A DNA stretch of 64,000 nucleotides, from NCBI RefSeq assembly GCF_015461845.1, contig NZ_JACOPW010000011.1, positions 1-64,000 on the forward strand, given 5' to 3'. This stretch comes from Pseudomonas mucoides. Its GTDB lineage: Bacteria; Pseudomonadota; Gammaproteobacteria; Pseudomonadales; Pseudomonadaceae. The translations under genes and the position numbers were made by a program. The notes beneath the pieces are model-generated. The model made no database searches, was not told the origin of the DNA, and worked only from the letters and a program-made list of their open reading frames with translations. This document shows positions 1 to 8,570 of this stretch, one piece after another (within the stretch, counting starts at the first letter, position 1; each line of letters starts with the position of its first letter).

Positions 1-107
1 TCGGAGTCAGCGCTGAACGCGTCAGCCGCGTGCACACTACCGGCCAGCATCATGGCTGCAACTGCTGACAACTGGCAGATAAGCTGAGCGTTGTTGTTCT
101 TCTTCAT
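1..107 (-). CDS. oprB: Carbohydrate-selective porin, OprB type (N-terminal part only)
   Basis: Only the first 35 codons lie in the window; the gene runs off the left edge. The start is an ATG preceded on the minus strand by a GAGGA ribosome site. The product opens with a typical signal peptide: a KK n-region, a hydrophobic core and a GSVHA-ADAFSADS cleavage region. ADAFSxDS right after cleavage is what I recall for Pseudomonas OprB porins, which let sugars cross the outer membrane. It is divergent from a sugar symporter and shares its intergenic region, including a LacI-type palindrome, so it is probably the outer-membrane entry step of the neighbouring pentose pathway. The codons after ATG are an A-rich AAnAAnAA stretch typical of Hfq/Crc targets. 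The family call rests on the leader only. Confidence 0.6.
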   Translation of the reverse strand, partial: MKKNNNAQLICQLSAVAAMMLAGSVHAADAFSADS

Positions 108-236
108 CCCTACATCCTCGTTTTATTTTTATTAGCTTTTTAGTACGTAGTCATCTTTGCGAAGCGCTTGAAGATGTAGGCGTGGCCCCCCCCAAGCACG
201 AGCACATTGCAACAAATGCCGGTAATTGACAATGAA

Positions 237-254
237 AATGTTATCGGTAACATT
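237..254. promoter_or_regulatory. LacI-family operator, site 1
   Basis: AATGTTATCGGTAACATT has perfect 7-base inverted arms (AATGTTA/TAACATT) around TCGG. It lies between the divergent porin and symporter starts, so it can control both. The same core recurs at 3723, 9763 and 12416. It resembles the E. coli GntR-type operator ATGTTAnnnnTAACAT, consistent with the LacI/GntR-like repressor encoded at 8571-9608. Confidence 0.75.
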
Positions 255-339
255 AGCCCTGCGAACCACATCCTCCGCGCTGTGTCGCCCCACCAAAATA
301 ATTACAAACCGGCCACAAGAATGGCGTCGGGAGAAATCC

Positions 340-1983
340 GTGAGCAGAGCCTCAACCTCCAGATATTTGATTTTCATCACGATTGCGGCTGCATTCGGTG
401 GCCTGCTGTTTGGGTACGACACCGCTGTGATTTCAGGTGCTGTTCAACCCATACGCAGCTACTTCGTCGAGCCTCTGTTCCAGAACACGGAACTGGCCCG
501 TCACGTCGTCGGAGAGTTCAAGACCTCACTGCTGCTCGGCGCAACATTGATCTTCTGCCTCAGCCTGTACTACCTCATCCGACTCTACGGCCGTACTCGC
601 GGTCTGATGGTCGGAGGCCTGGTGGCTTTTTTCGGCAGCTGGCTGATGCATGACCAAGTCATGTCACTGCCTGATCAGATCACCCCGAACCTGGCGAGCT
701 CGCTCACCGGATTCACTATTTCCTCGGCCCTGCTGGGCTGCGTGATCGGCGGCTTCTGTGCCGGCTCGGTCAGTGAGCGTCTTGGCCGGCGCAACGGATT
801 AATGCTGTCGGCTGCATTGTTCATCATCGCCAGCATCGGCTCGGCCCTCCCGGAATATTTCAATCCGCTGCCATTGCAGGACATCACCGTTTTCAACCTG
901 TACCGCATCATCGGCGGCATCGGTGTCGGTATCGCCTCGATGCTGTCGCCGATGTACCTGGCCGAAATCGCCCCCAGCCACATCCGTGGCCGTCTGGTGT
1001 CGTGTAATCAGTTCTGCATCATCCTCGGCATGCTGGTGGTGTATTTCATCAACTACTTCATCGCCCACGGCGAACCTCAGGAATGGCTGGTGCAACAAGG
1101 CTGGCGATGGATGCTTGGCTCCGAGGTGCTGCCCGCCCTGGTCTTCCTCCTGCTACTGATCCGCACCCCGGAGACACCTCGCTACCTGGTGATGCGCGGT
1201 AAACACGAACAGGCCTCGCGCGTACTGGAAGCCATCAACGGTAAGGACAAGGCGCCAGCCATCCTTCAGGAAATTCGCGCCTCGTTTGCAGAGAGTGCAG
1301 CCGACGCGCCGTGGATGTCCTTTGGCGGTCTGCTGATTGCCATTTCCCTTCTGCTGTCGATTTTCCAGCAGTTCATCGGCATCAACGTGGTGCTGTATTA
1401 CGCGCCGGAAATCTTCAAGAACATGGGCAGTCAGGGCGATGCCTCGCTGCAACTGACCATCATCGTCGGTGCGGTCAACCTGATCTTCACCATTGCCGCC
1501 ATCGTGCTGGTCGACCGCGTCGGGCGTAAACCGCTGATGATCATCGGTGCGCTGGTGATGGGCATCAGCATGCTGGGCCTGGGGACATCGTTCTACCTGC
1601 AGAACCTGGGTGTGACCGCGATGCTCTTGATGCTGAGCTATGTCGCCGCCTTCGCGGTGTCCTGGGGGCCGGTGGTCTGGGTCCTGCTCTCGGAAATTTT
1701 CCCGAACAGCATCCGGGGCGCCTTGTCCATCGCCGTCGCCGTACAATGGCTGGCGAACCTGTTGGTCTCCTGGAGCTTCCCGATCATGAACGACAATGCC
1801 TGGCTCAATGAAATGTTCAACCATGGCTTCGTTTACTGGGTGTACGGCGTAATGGGGTTGCTTGCCGCTGGCTTCGTCTGGCGCTGGGTTCCGGAAACCA
1901 AGAACAAGACGCTGGAAGAAATGAGCACCACCTGGAAAACCAGGACTGTCACTGCCGCCAAACTGAGCGCCGAACCCGTCTGA
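340..1983 (+). CDS. MFS sugar:H+ symporter (sugar porter family, XylE-like)
   Basis: A 547-residue inner-membrane permease of the sugar porter family. I chose the GTG at 340 because GGGAGA sits six bases upstream and the protein then opens directly into TM1; an in-frame ATG at 226 would add an unlikely basic extension and lies upstream of the operator. Signatures seen are GYDTAVISG in TM1, an RxGRR-type loop (ERLGRRNG), PETPRYLV after TM6, a central QQFIGINVVLYYAPEIF segment, DRVGRKPL, and PETKNKTLEEM at the C-terminus. The TM1-TM2 loop is long, as in bacterial xylose/glucose symporters. It probably imports the aldopentose (or hexose) oxidised by the enzymes downstream. A hairpin-plus-T run after the stop may reduce read-through into the dehydrogenase gene. 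Confidence 0.85.
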   Translation: MSRASTSRYLIFITIAAAFGGLLFGYDTAVISGAVQPIRSYFVEPLFQNTELARHVVGEFKTSLLLGATLIFCLSLYYLIRLYGRTRGLMVGGLVAFFGSWLMHDQVMSLPDQITPNLASSLTGFTISSALLGCVIGGFCAGSVSERLGRRNGLMLSAALFIIASIGSALPEYFNPLPLQDITVFNLYRIIGGIGVGIASMLSPMYLAEIAPSHIRGRLVSCNQFCIILGMLVVYFINYFIAHGEPQEWLVQQGWRWMLGSEVLPALVFLLLLIRTPETPRYLVMRGKHEQASRVLEAINGKDKAPAILQEIRASFAESAADAPWMSFGGLLIAISLLLSIFQQFIGINVVLYYAPEIFKNMGSQGDASLQLTIIVGAVNLIFTIAAIVLVDRVGRKPLMIIGALVMGISMLGLGTSFYLQNLGVTAMLLMLSYVAAFAVSWGPVVWVLLSEIFPNSIRGALSIAVAVQWLANLLVSWSFPIMNDNAWLNEMFNHGFVYWVYGVMGLLAAGFVWRWVPETKNKTLEEMSTTWKTRTVTAAKLSAEPV

Positions 1984-1991
1984 ATCTCCGG

Positions 1992-2017
1992 CCCTGCGCT
2001 GCGGGGTCGCTTTTTTT
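1992..2017 (+). terminator. Intrinsic terminator-like hairpin after the symporter gene
   Basis: CCCTGC, a 3-base loop and GCGGGG (one G:U pair), followed after TCGC by seven T residues. It lies 8 bases after the symporter stop and 20 bases before the dehydrogenase start, so it may only attenuate. Confidence 0.55.
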
Positions 2018-2036
2018 GTTGTTGAGGATTGATGCA

Positions 2037-2807
2037 ATGACCCAGGCAAATGCCCAATACCCAAGCCTTTGCGACCGCACGGTGTTCATTACCGGTGGCG
2101 GCAGCGGCATCGGCGCGGCACTGACCCGCGCGTTCCACCTGCAGGGCGCACGCGTGGCTTTCATCGATATTGCCGAGGAGGCCAGCCTTCAACTCGTCGC
2201 CGAGCTCCAAGCGCAAACCGGTCGTGCTCCGTGGTTCCGCCTCTGCGATATCCGTGACGTGCCATCACTGCAGGCGGCGATTCATGAAGCCGGCGAGGAG
2301 CTGGGGCCGGTCCGCGTACTGGTCAACAATGCTGCGCGCGACGATCGCCACGACTGGCGCGAGATCGATACCGCCTATTGGGACAATGGGATGGCGATCA
2401 ACCTGCGGCCCCTGTTCTTCGCTATCCAGGCGGCAGCGCCGCAAATGATCGCTGCGGGTGGCGGCTCCATCATTAACTTCGGCTCCATCAGCGTACAACT
2501 GGCGCTCGGCGGCTTGTCCAGTTACGTCTCCGCCAAGGCAGCGGTGCATGGACTGACACGCAGCCTGGCACGTGACCTGGGTGCTGACGGCATCCGCGTC
2601 AATACCGTGGTGCCTGGGTGCATCATGACGGAACGTCAATTGGAGAAATGGATCTCCCCGGCCGACGAGGCGCGTATCCAGGAGCACCAGTGCCTCAAGT
2701 TGCGCCTGTTGCCCGAGCATGTGGCGCCGACCGTGCTGTTCCTCGCGGCGGATGACAGTGCCCAACTCACGGCCCATGAATTTCCGGTAGACGGCGGCTG
2801 GGGTTGA
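2037..2807 (+). CDS. Short-chain dehydrogenase (probable aldopentose 1-dehydrogenase)
   Basis: A classical SDR of 256 residues, started at the ATG with GAGGATT upstream. It has the nucleotide motif TGGGSGIG near residue 15, NNAARD (the NNAG equivalent), the catalytic Ser in NFGSIS, YVSAK as the YxxxK pair, and the usual FPVDGGWG ending. SDRs in this context (XylB of Caulobacter, pentose dehydrogenases) oxidise the anomeric carbon of the sugar to the lactone with NAD(P)+. The TGA stop lies three bases before the ATG of the SMP-30 lactonase gene, so the two are translationally linked and make consecutive steps: sugar to lactone to aldonate. Which pentose is used cannot be read from the sequence. 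Confidence 0.82.
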   Translation: MTQANAQYPSLCDRTVFITGGGSGIGAALTRAFHLQGARVAFIDIAEEASLQLVAELQAQTGRAPWFRLCDIRDVPSLQAAIHEAGEELGPVRVLVNNAARDDRHDWREIDTAYWDNGMAINLRPLFFAIQAAAPQMIAAGGGSIINFGSISVQLALGGLSSYVSAKAAVHGLTRSLARDLGADGIRVNTVVPGCIMTERQLEKWISPADEARIQEHQCLKLRLLPEHVAPTVLFLAADDSAQLTAHEFPVDGGWG

Positions 2808-2809
2808 CC

Positions 2810-3691
2810 ATGAGCGCCTCATTGAACATCGCAGTTCCCCTGACAATGAGCCTGGGCGAATGTCCATTGTGGGACCACCGTCATGATCGCCTGCACTGGA
2901 TCGACATCCATGCCGGACGGATCTATAGCTGGACGCCTGGCGACAACGTCGAACCGCACATCATCGAACTGGACGAGCCCGTAGGCAGTCTGGCACTGAG
3001 TGCCGACGGCCTGCTCGCCGCCACCGCAAGTGGCCTCTGGCGACTCGATCGCGACGGCCATAAACGTCAGGTGGCCGCCAACCCGGAATGGCTCCAAGGC
3101 ACCGGTAATCGCTTCAACGATGGCCGCTGCGATGCCCGGGGACGCTTTTGGGTCGGCACCCTCGACCGCAACGAGACCGCGCCCAGTGCGGCACTCTACT
3201 GCTGGAACGGTGACAGCCTCGACTGCCACCTCGGCGGGCTGGCGATTTCCAACGGGCTGGCCTTCAGTCCGGACGGGGCCTGGCTGTACCACGCCGACTC
3301 ACCGCGCCGGCAAGTCTGGCGCTATCCCTATGACATGCAAAATGGCCAGCCGGGCCCGGGCGAGCCCTGGATCGATCTCGATACCCTTGGCCTCCCGGGT
3401 GTTCCCGACGGTGCCGCGGTGGACAGTGCGGGACGCTACTGGTGCGCGCTCTATGGCGGGGCACAGGTCGCCTGTTTCGACGCTTGCGGTCACCACCTGT
3501 TCAGCATCGACCTGCCCTGCCCACACCCGACCATGCTGGCGTTCGGCGGCGCCGAATTGCGTACGCTGTATGTCACCACGGCACGCCAGCACTTGTCGCC
3601 GGAGCAAACCGCACGCTGGCCGCACGCAGGGAGTTTGTTTGCCTGCCAGGTTGACGTGCCAGGACTGGCCGAACCTGTACTGGGCAACTGA
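2810..3691 (+). CDS. SMP-30/gluconolactonase-family sugar lactonase
   Basis: A 293-residue six-bladed beta-propeller lactonase. The ATG at 2810 comes three bases after the preceding stop; a TTG at 2804 is a less likely alternative. Visible family markers are the metal-ligand Glu in GECPLW near residue 17, GNRFNDGRCDARGRFWVG, AISNGLAFSPDG with the ligand Asn, and PDGAAVDSAGRYWCAL with the ligand Asp. The enzyme would hydrolyse the aldonolactone made by the upstream dehydrogenase to the free sugar acid, as XylC and AraB-type lactonases do. It ends the first operon; an operator and a new unit begin 30 bases downstream. Confidence 0.85.
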   Translation: MSASLNIAVPLTMSLGECPLWDHRHDRLHWIDIHAGRIYSWTPGDNVEPHIIELDEPVGSLALSADGLLAATASGLWRLDRDGHKRQVAANPEWLQGTGNRFNDGRCDARGRFWVGTLDRNETAPSAALYCWNGDSLDCHLGGLAISNGLAFSPDGAWLYHADSPRRQVWRYPYDMQNGQPGPGEPWIDLDTLGLPGVPDGAAVDSAGRYWCALYGGAQVACFDACGHHLFSIDLPCPHPTMLAFGGAELRTLYVTTARQHLSPEQTARWPHAGSLFACQVDVPGLAEPVLGN

Positions 3692-3722
3692 AAGACTTTT
3701 TTGCAGAACGTTTACGGCTTGA

Positions 3723-3740
3723 AATGTTACCGATAACAGA
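3723..3740. promoter_or_regulatory. LacI-family operator, site 2
   Basis: AATGTTACCGATAACAGA carries the TGTTAnCGnTAACA core in the 132-base gap before the sugar-acid dehydratase gene. A second promoter for the catabolic genes therefore probably lies here under the same repressor as site 1. Confidence 0.75.
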
Positions 3741-3823
3741 TCTGTTTTTGCGGGTAAGGCCTTCCCCTGATCCCCTGAAGACCGCCCCTAATCCGGCGCC
3801 AGCGCCTGATCAAGAGAAACCAC

Positions 3824-5605
3824 ATGAACACAGTTAAACGCCCGCTACGCAGCCAACAATGGTTTGACGATCCCGATCATGCCGACATGACCGCCCTCTA
3901 CGTTGAGCGCTTCATGAACTACGGCATGACACGCGAAGAGTTGCAGTCGGGCCGCCCGATCATCGGTATCGCCCAGACTGGCAGCGACCTTGCACCCTGC
4001 AACCGCCACCACCTGGAACTCTCCCAGCGGACCAAGGCCGGCATCCGTGATGCCGGCGGCATCCCCATGGAATTCCCGGTTCACCCGATGGCCGAACAGA
4101 CCCGACGCCCCACGGCCGCGCTGGATCGCAACCTGGCCTATCTGGGGCTGGTGGAAGTCCTGCATGGTTTTCCACTGGATGGCGTTGTCTTGACCACCGG
4201 TTGCGACAAAACCACCCCCGCCTGCCTGATGGCCGCCGCGACAACGGACCTGCCCGCCATCGTGCTGTCGGGCGGACCGATGCTCGACGGTCACCATAAA
4301 GGCCAGTTGATCGGTTCCGGCACCGTGCTCTGGCACGCACGCAATCTGCTGGCCAGCGGCGAAATCGACTATGAAGGCTTCATGGAAATGACCACGGCGG
4401 CCTCACCGTCGATTGGGCATTGCAACACCATGGGCACGGCGTTGTCGATGAACGCCCTCGCCGAAGCGCTGGGCATGTCCCTGCCCGGCTGCGCGAGTAT
4501 TCCAGCGGCCTATCGTGAACGCGGACAAATGGCCTATGCCACCGGCAAACGCATCGTTGAAATGGTCCGCGAAGATATTCGTCCTTCACAGATCATGACC
4601 CGCGAAGCGTTCGAAAATGCGATTGCCGTAGCCTCGGCCCTGGGCGCCTCGACCAATTGCCCGCCACACCTGATCGCCATCGCCCGCCACACCGGCATTG
4701 ATCTTGGGCTGGAAGACTGGCAACGCATCGGCGAAGACGTGCCACTGCTTGTCAACTGCATGCCGGCCGGCAAATACCTGGGCGAAGGCTTCCACCGTGC
4801 GGGCGGTGTCCCTGCGGTCATGCACGAACTGCAGAAAGCCGGTCGACTGCATGAAGACTGCGGCACGGTCTCAGGCAAGACCATTGGCGAGATCGTCAGC
4901 AACGCGGCGGCCAGCGATACCGACGTGATTCACGCCTATCAAGACCCGTTGATTCAGCGAGCCGGGTTCATCGTCCTGAGCGGCAACTTCTTCGACAGCG
5001 CGATCATGAAAATGTCGGTGGTGGGCGAAGCCTTCCGCAAGACCTACCTGTCCGAACCCGGCGCGGAAAACAGCTTCGAAGCCAGGGCCATCGTTTTTGA
5101 AGGCCCCGAGGACTATCACGCGCGGATCAACGACCCCTCCCTGGAAATCGACGAGCGCTGCATCCTGGTCATTCGTGGCTGCGGCACCGTGGGTTATCCA
5201 GGCAGCGCCGAAGTGGTCAACATGGCACCACCGGCAGCACTGATAAAACGAGGCATTGATTCACTGCCTTGCCTGGGCGATGGACGCCAAAGCGGCACCT
5301 CGGCCAGTCCGTCGATCCTGAACATGTCGCCGGAAGCGGCCGTGGGCGGAGGGTTGGCGTTACTGAAAACCAACGACCGCCTGCGCGTGGACCTCAATAC
5401 TCGCCGAGTGGACCTGCTGGTCGACGAAAGTGAGATGGCCCATCGGCAGTCCGAGCTGAAACCTTCATTCCCGGCTTCGCAAACCCCTTGGCAAGAGCTC
5501 TATCGGCAACTGGTTGGCCAGCTCTCGACGGGGGGTTGCCTGGAGCCCGCCACGTTGCATTTGCGGGTAATCGCCCGGAGCGGCAATCCGCGTCACTCCC
5601 ATTAA
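3824..5605 (+). CDS. xylD: IlvD/EDD-family sugar-acid dehydratase (probable D-xylonate dehydratase)
   Basis: 593 residues, the usual length for pentonate dehydratases of the IlvD/EDD superfamily, which use an Fe-S cluster and Mg2+ to turn an aldonate into its 2-keto-3-deoxy acid. It starts RSQQWFDDPDHADMTALYVERF, close to Caulobacter XylD and Azospirillum/E. coli arabinonate dehydratase-type proteins. Cluster and active-site regions seen include TTGCDKTTPACLMAA (about residues 125-140), ASPSIGHCNTMGTA, NCPPHLIAIARH, EDCGTVSGKT, GNFFDSAIMK and GDGRQSGTSASPSILN. It is followed 30 bases later by the next pathway enzyme, in the same operon. D-xylonate is preferred as substrate because the following enzyme is XylX-like; L-arabinonate is the main alternative. 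Confidence 0.8.
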   Translation: MNTVKRPLRSQQWFDDPDHADMTALYVERFMNYGMTREELQSGRPIIGIAQTGSDLAPCNRHHLELSQRTKAGIRDAGGIPMEFPVHPMAEQTRRPTAALDRNLAYLGLVEVLHGFPLDGVVLTTGCDKTTPACLMAAATTDLPAIVLSGGPMLDGHHKGQLIGSGTVLWHARNLLASGEIDYEGFMEMTTAASPSIGHCNTMGTALSMNALAEALGMSLPGCASIPAAYRERGQMAYATGKRIVEMVREDIRPSQIMTREAFENAIAVASALGASTNCPPHLIAIARHTGIDLGLEDWQRIGEDVPLLVNCMPAGKYLGEGFHRAGGVPAVMHELQKAGRLHEDCGTVSGKTIGEIVSNAAASDTDVIHAYQDPLIQRAGFIVLSGNFFDSAIMKMSVVGEAFRKTYLSEPGAENSFEARAIVFEGPEDYHARINDPSLEIDERCILVIRGCGTVGYPGSAEVVNMAPPAALIKRGIDSLPCLGDGRQSGTSASPSILNMSPEAAVGGGLALLKTNDRLRVDLNTRRVDLLVDESEMAHRQSELKPSFPASQTPWQELYRQLVGQLSTGGCLEPATLHLRVIARSGNPRHSH

Positions 5606-5635
5606 TTCAACCGCTGTCGCAAGAGGGTTTCGTAC

Positions 5636-6853
5636 ATGTCCCAAACATCCACAGCAACTACTTTGGCGGATTTGAATGTCCTGGCTCAGGGCCTCGGCGA
5701 AGGCACATGGATCAGTCGTGTCTGGATCCCGGGTTACGCTGCAGGCCCCTCCGTCGTTTTGGTCCGCGACAGTCAGGTTTATGACATCAGCGCTCGAGTG
5801 GCGACTGTTTCAGCGCTGCTTGAGCTTGACGATCCCGTCAGCTATCTGCGCGATTTGCCTTTGGATCAAGCGCTGATCAGCGTCGATGATCTACTGCGCA
5901 ACAGCGACGCCGCCGCGCGCGATGAAACCCGACCGTGGCTGCTGGCGCCCATCGACCTGCAAGCTGTGAAGGCTGCCGGCGTTACATTTGCCACCAGCAT
6001 GCTGGAGCGAGTTGTCGAAGAACAGGCCAAGGGCGACCCCGGCAAGGCAGATAGTATTCGTGCCAGTCTGGTCGAGAGTATCGGCACTGACCTCGGGCAA
6101 ATCGTACCCGGTTCCCCCCAGGCGCTGGCCCTCAAGGAGGTGCTGATCGCTCAGGGAATGTGGTCACAGTACCTCGAAGTCGGGATCGGTCCCGACGCCG
6201 AAATATTCACCAAGGCTCAGCCCCTGTCGGCGGTGGGTTACGGCGCGGACATCGGCATTCACCCCAAATCCAGTTGGAACAATCCGGAGCCCGAAGTGGT
6301 GCTGGTCGTCTCCAGCCGCGGCAAAGTACAGGGCGCCACCCTGGGTAATGACGTCAACCTGCGCGACTTCGAGGGCCGCAGCGCCCTGCTGCTGTCAAAG
6401 GCCAAAGATAACAATGCGTCGACGGCTCTGGGCCCATTCCTGCGGCTGTTCGATGAAACCTTCGACATCGACGATGTGCGTCGCGCCGAGGTGGCTTTGC
6501 GGGTCGTCGGCAACGACGGCTTCATCATGGATGGCAGCAGCTCGATGAACCAGATCAGCCGCGACCCGCTGGATCTGGTCGCTCAAACGCTCAATGAGAA
6601 CCATCAGTACCCGGACGGCTTTGTCCTGTTTCTCGGCACCCTGTTCGCTCCCAAGCAAGACCGTGACCAACCGGGCGGAGGATTTACCCATAAAGAGGGC
6701 GACCTGGTTGCCATCAGCAGCGCCAAATTTGGCACGCTGGTCAATCGGGTGACGACCAGTGATCGCGCACCCGCCTGGCAGATGGGCTATCGCTCGCTCC
6801 TCGAAAACCTCCATGGCCGTGGCCTGTTAGAGGCCGCCATTACACCCCGCTGA
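5636..6853 (+). CDS. xylX: FAH-family 2-keto-3-deoxy-aldonate dehydratase (XylX-like)
   Basis: 405 residues. The C-terminal half carries the fumarylacetoacetate hydrolase fold, with GYGADIGIHPKSSWNNPEPE (the Glu that helps bind the metal), GNDVNLRDFEG, ALGPFLRLFDETFD and a GGGFTHKEGDLV loop. The N-terminal 100 residues are a family-specific cap. FAH-fold 2-keto-3-deoxy-D-xylonate dehydratases (XylX of Caulobacter) give 2-ketoglutarate semialdehyde, which is exactly the substrate expected for the next gene. The L-arabinose version of the pathway normally uses a DHDPS-fold enzyme instead, so this gene is the best argument that the locus serves D-xylose. AAGAGG precedes the ATG at good spacing. 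Confidence 0.72.
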   Translation: MSQTSTATTLADLNVLAQGLGEGTWISRVWIPGYAAGPSVVLVRDSQVYDISARVATVSALLELDDPVSYLRDLPLDQALISVDDLLRNSDAAARDETRPWLLAPIDLQAVKAAGVTFATSMLERVVEEQAKGDPGKADSIRASLVESIGTDLGQIVPGSPQALALKEVLIAQGMWSQYLEVGIGPDAEIFTKAQPLSAVGYGADIGIHPKSSWNNPEPEVVLVVSSRGKVQGATLGNDVNLRDFEGRSALLLSKAKDNNASTALGPFLRLFDETFDIDDVRRAEVALRVVGNDGFIMDGSSSMNQISRDPLDLVAQTLNENHQYPDGFVLFLGTLFAPKQDRDQPGGGFTHKEGDLVAISSAKFGTLVNRVTTSDRAPAWQMGYRSLLENLHGRGLLEAAITPR

Positions 6854-6877
6854 TCCCTATTCGCTGTCGGAGGACTT

Positions 6878-8461
6878 ATGACTGCAATCCTTGGCCACAA
6901 CTACATCGCCGGTGCCCGCAGCGGCGCTGGCGATATCCGTCTGCAAAGCATCGACGCCCAGAGCGGCGAACCGCTGCCCGCAATCTTTCTACAAGCAACC
7001 GAGGCAGAAGTGGACGCCGCGGCTCAGGCCGCCGCCAGTGCCTATCCGGCATACCGAGCGCTGCCCGCGTCGCGTCGCGCCGAATTCCTCGAAGCCATCG
7101 CCGCCGAACTGGATGCCTTGGGTGACGATTTCATTGCCACGGTCTGCCGTGAAACCGCCCTTCCGACCGGTCGTATCCAGGGCGAACGCGGCCGCACCAG
7201 CGGCCAGATGCGCCTGTTCGCCCAAGTGCTACGCCGCGGGGACTTCTACGGCGCACGCATCGACCAGGCCCTACCGCAGCGTCAACCGCTGCCCCGCGCC
7301 GACCTGCGCCAGTGCCGCATGGGCGTTGGTCCGGTCGCCGTGTTCGGTGCCAGCAACTTTCCACTGGCCTTTTCCACGGCTGGCGGTGATACCGCTGCTG
7401 CTCTCGCAGCCGGCTGCCCGGTCGTGTTCAAGGCGCACAGTGGTCACATGGCGACGGCCGAGTTAGTCGCTGACGCGATCCTGCGCGCAGCCGTCAAGAC
7501 CCGGATGCCAGCCGGCGTGTTCAACATGATTTACGGCAATGGTGTCGGCGAGCAGTTGGTCAAGCACTCGGCGATCCAGGCGGTCGGCTTCACCGGTTCG
7601 CTCAAGGGCGGCCGTGCCCTGTGTGACATGGCTGCTGCGCGCAAGCAGCCAATCCCGGTGTTCGCCGAGATGTCCAGCATCAACCCGATGGTGCTGTTGC
7701 CTCAGGCACTCCAACAGCGAGGCACGCAGATTGCTGCCGAACTGGCCGCCTCGGTGGTCCAGGGCTGCGGGCAATTCTGCACCAATCCAGGGCTGATCAT
7801 CGGTATCAGCTCGCCTGAGTTCAGCGCTTTCCGCGATCGGCTCTCGAGCATCCTCGCCGATCAACCGGCACAAACCATGCTCAACATCGGCACCCTCAAA
7901 AGCTACACAGCGGGCGTCGAGCGTTTACAGGCACATCCTGGCGTACGCCACCTGGTGGGGCAGCTACAACAAGGTAACCAGGCCTTTGCGCAATTATTCC
8001 AGGCCGACGTCGAGTTACTGCTGCAGGGTGAAGAATTACTGCAAGAGGAAATATTCGGTCCGGCGAGCGTGGTGGTCGAAGTGGCTGACCGTGAACAATT
8101 GCAACAGGCGTTGGCAGCCCTGCAAGGCCAACTCACCGCGACCCTGATCGCCGACCCCGACGACCTTAAAGACGCTTCGGATCTGGTCGCACAACTGGAA
8201 CAAATCGCCGGTCGGTTGCTGCTCAATGGCTACCCTACGGGAGTGGAAGTCTGCGACGCGATGGTCCACGGTGGCCCCTATCCAGCCACCTCGGATGCCC
8301 GCGGCACGTCAGTCGGCACCCTGGCCATCGACCGTTTCCTGCGGCCGGTCTGCTACCAGAACTACCCGGATGAACTGCTTCCAGAGGCACTGCGCAACGC
8401 CAACCCATTGGGTATCTGGCGCTTGGTAGACGGTCAGAACAGCAAGGAAGCGCTGGCCTGA
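6878..8461 (+). CDS. 2-Ketoglutarate semialdehyde dehydrogenase (aldehyde dehydrogenase family)
   Basis: 527 residues, the size of the longer type II/III ketoglutarate semialdehyde dehydrogenases. A strong CGGAGGA site lies just before the ATG. ALDH landmarks are FGASNFPLAFS with the oxyanion Asn, FKAHSGH in the cofactor site, GFTGSLKGG, the general base Glu in FAEMSSINP and the nucleophile in QGCGQFCTNPG (the second Cys is the catalytic one). The enzyme would oxidise 2-ketoglutarate semialdehyde to 2-oxoglutarate with NAD(P)+, ending the pathway at the TCA cycle. It is last in the operon, before a bidirectional terminator. Confidence 0.82.
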   Translation: MTAILGHNYIAGARSGAGDIRLQSIDAQSGEPLPAIFLQATEAEVDAAAQAAASAYPAYRALPASRRAEFLEAIAAELDALGDDFIATVCRETALPTGRIQGERGRTSGQMRLFAQVLRRGDFYGARIDQALPQRQPLPRADLRQCRMGVGPVAVFGASNFPLAFSTAGGDTAAALAAGCPVVFKAHSGHMATAELVADAILRAAVKTRMPAGVFNMIYGNGVGEQLVKHSAIQAVGFTGSLKGGRALCDMAAARKQPIPVFAEMSSINPMVLLPQALQQRGTQIAAELAASVVQGCGQFCTNPGLIIGISSPEFSAFRDRLSSILADQPAQTMLNIGTLKSYTAGVERLQAHPGVRHLVGQLQQGNQAFAQLFQADVELLLQGEELLQEEIFGPASVVVEVADREQLQQALAALQGQLTATLIADPDDLKDASDLVAQLEQIAGRLLLNGYPTGVEVCDAMVHGGPYPATSDARGTSVGTLAIDRFLRPVCYQNYPDELLPEALRNANPLGIWRLVDGQNSKEALA

Positions 8462-8485
8462 CGAATCCGCCCACCGGGCAGCCAT

Positions 8486-8528
8486 AAAAAAAGAGCCCCT
8501 GGTTTCCTCAAACCCGGGGCTCTTTTTT
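8486..8528. terminator. Bidirectional intrinsic terminator
   Basis: A-run, GAGCCCC, an interrupted GGTTT/AAACC stem, then GGGGCTC and a T-run. It separates the convergent dehydrogenase and LacI genes and carries a U-tract in both directions. Confidence 0.85.
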
Positions 8529-8570
8529 GCTTCGTCATGGACGCTCGGATCACGCCCGCTCAAGGATTTT

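Noticed and set aside
226..339. An N-terminal extension of the sugar symporter from the ATG at 226
   Set aside because: It would overlap the LacI operator, lacks a ribosome site and adds a basic segment unknown in the family.
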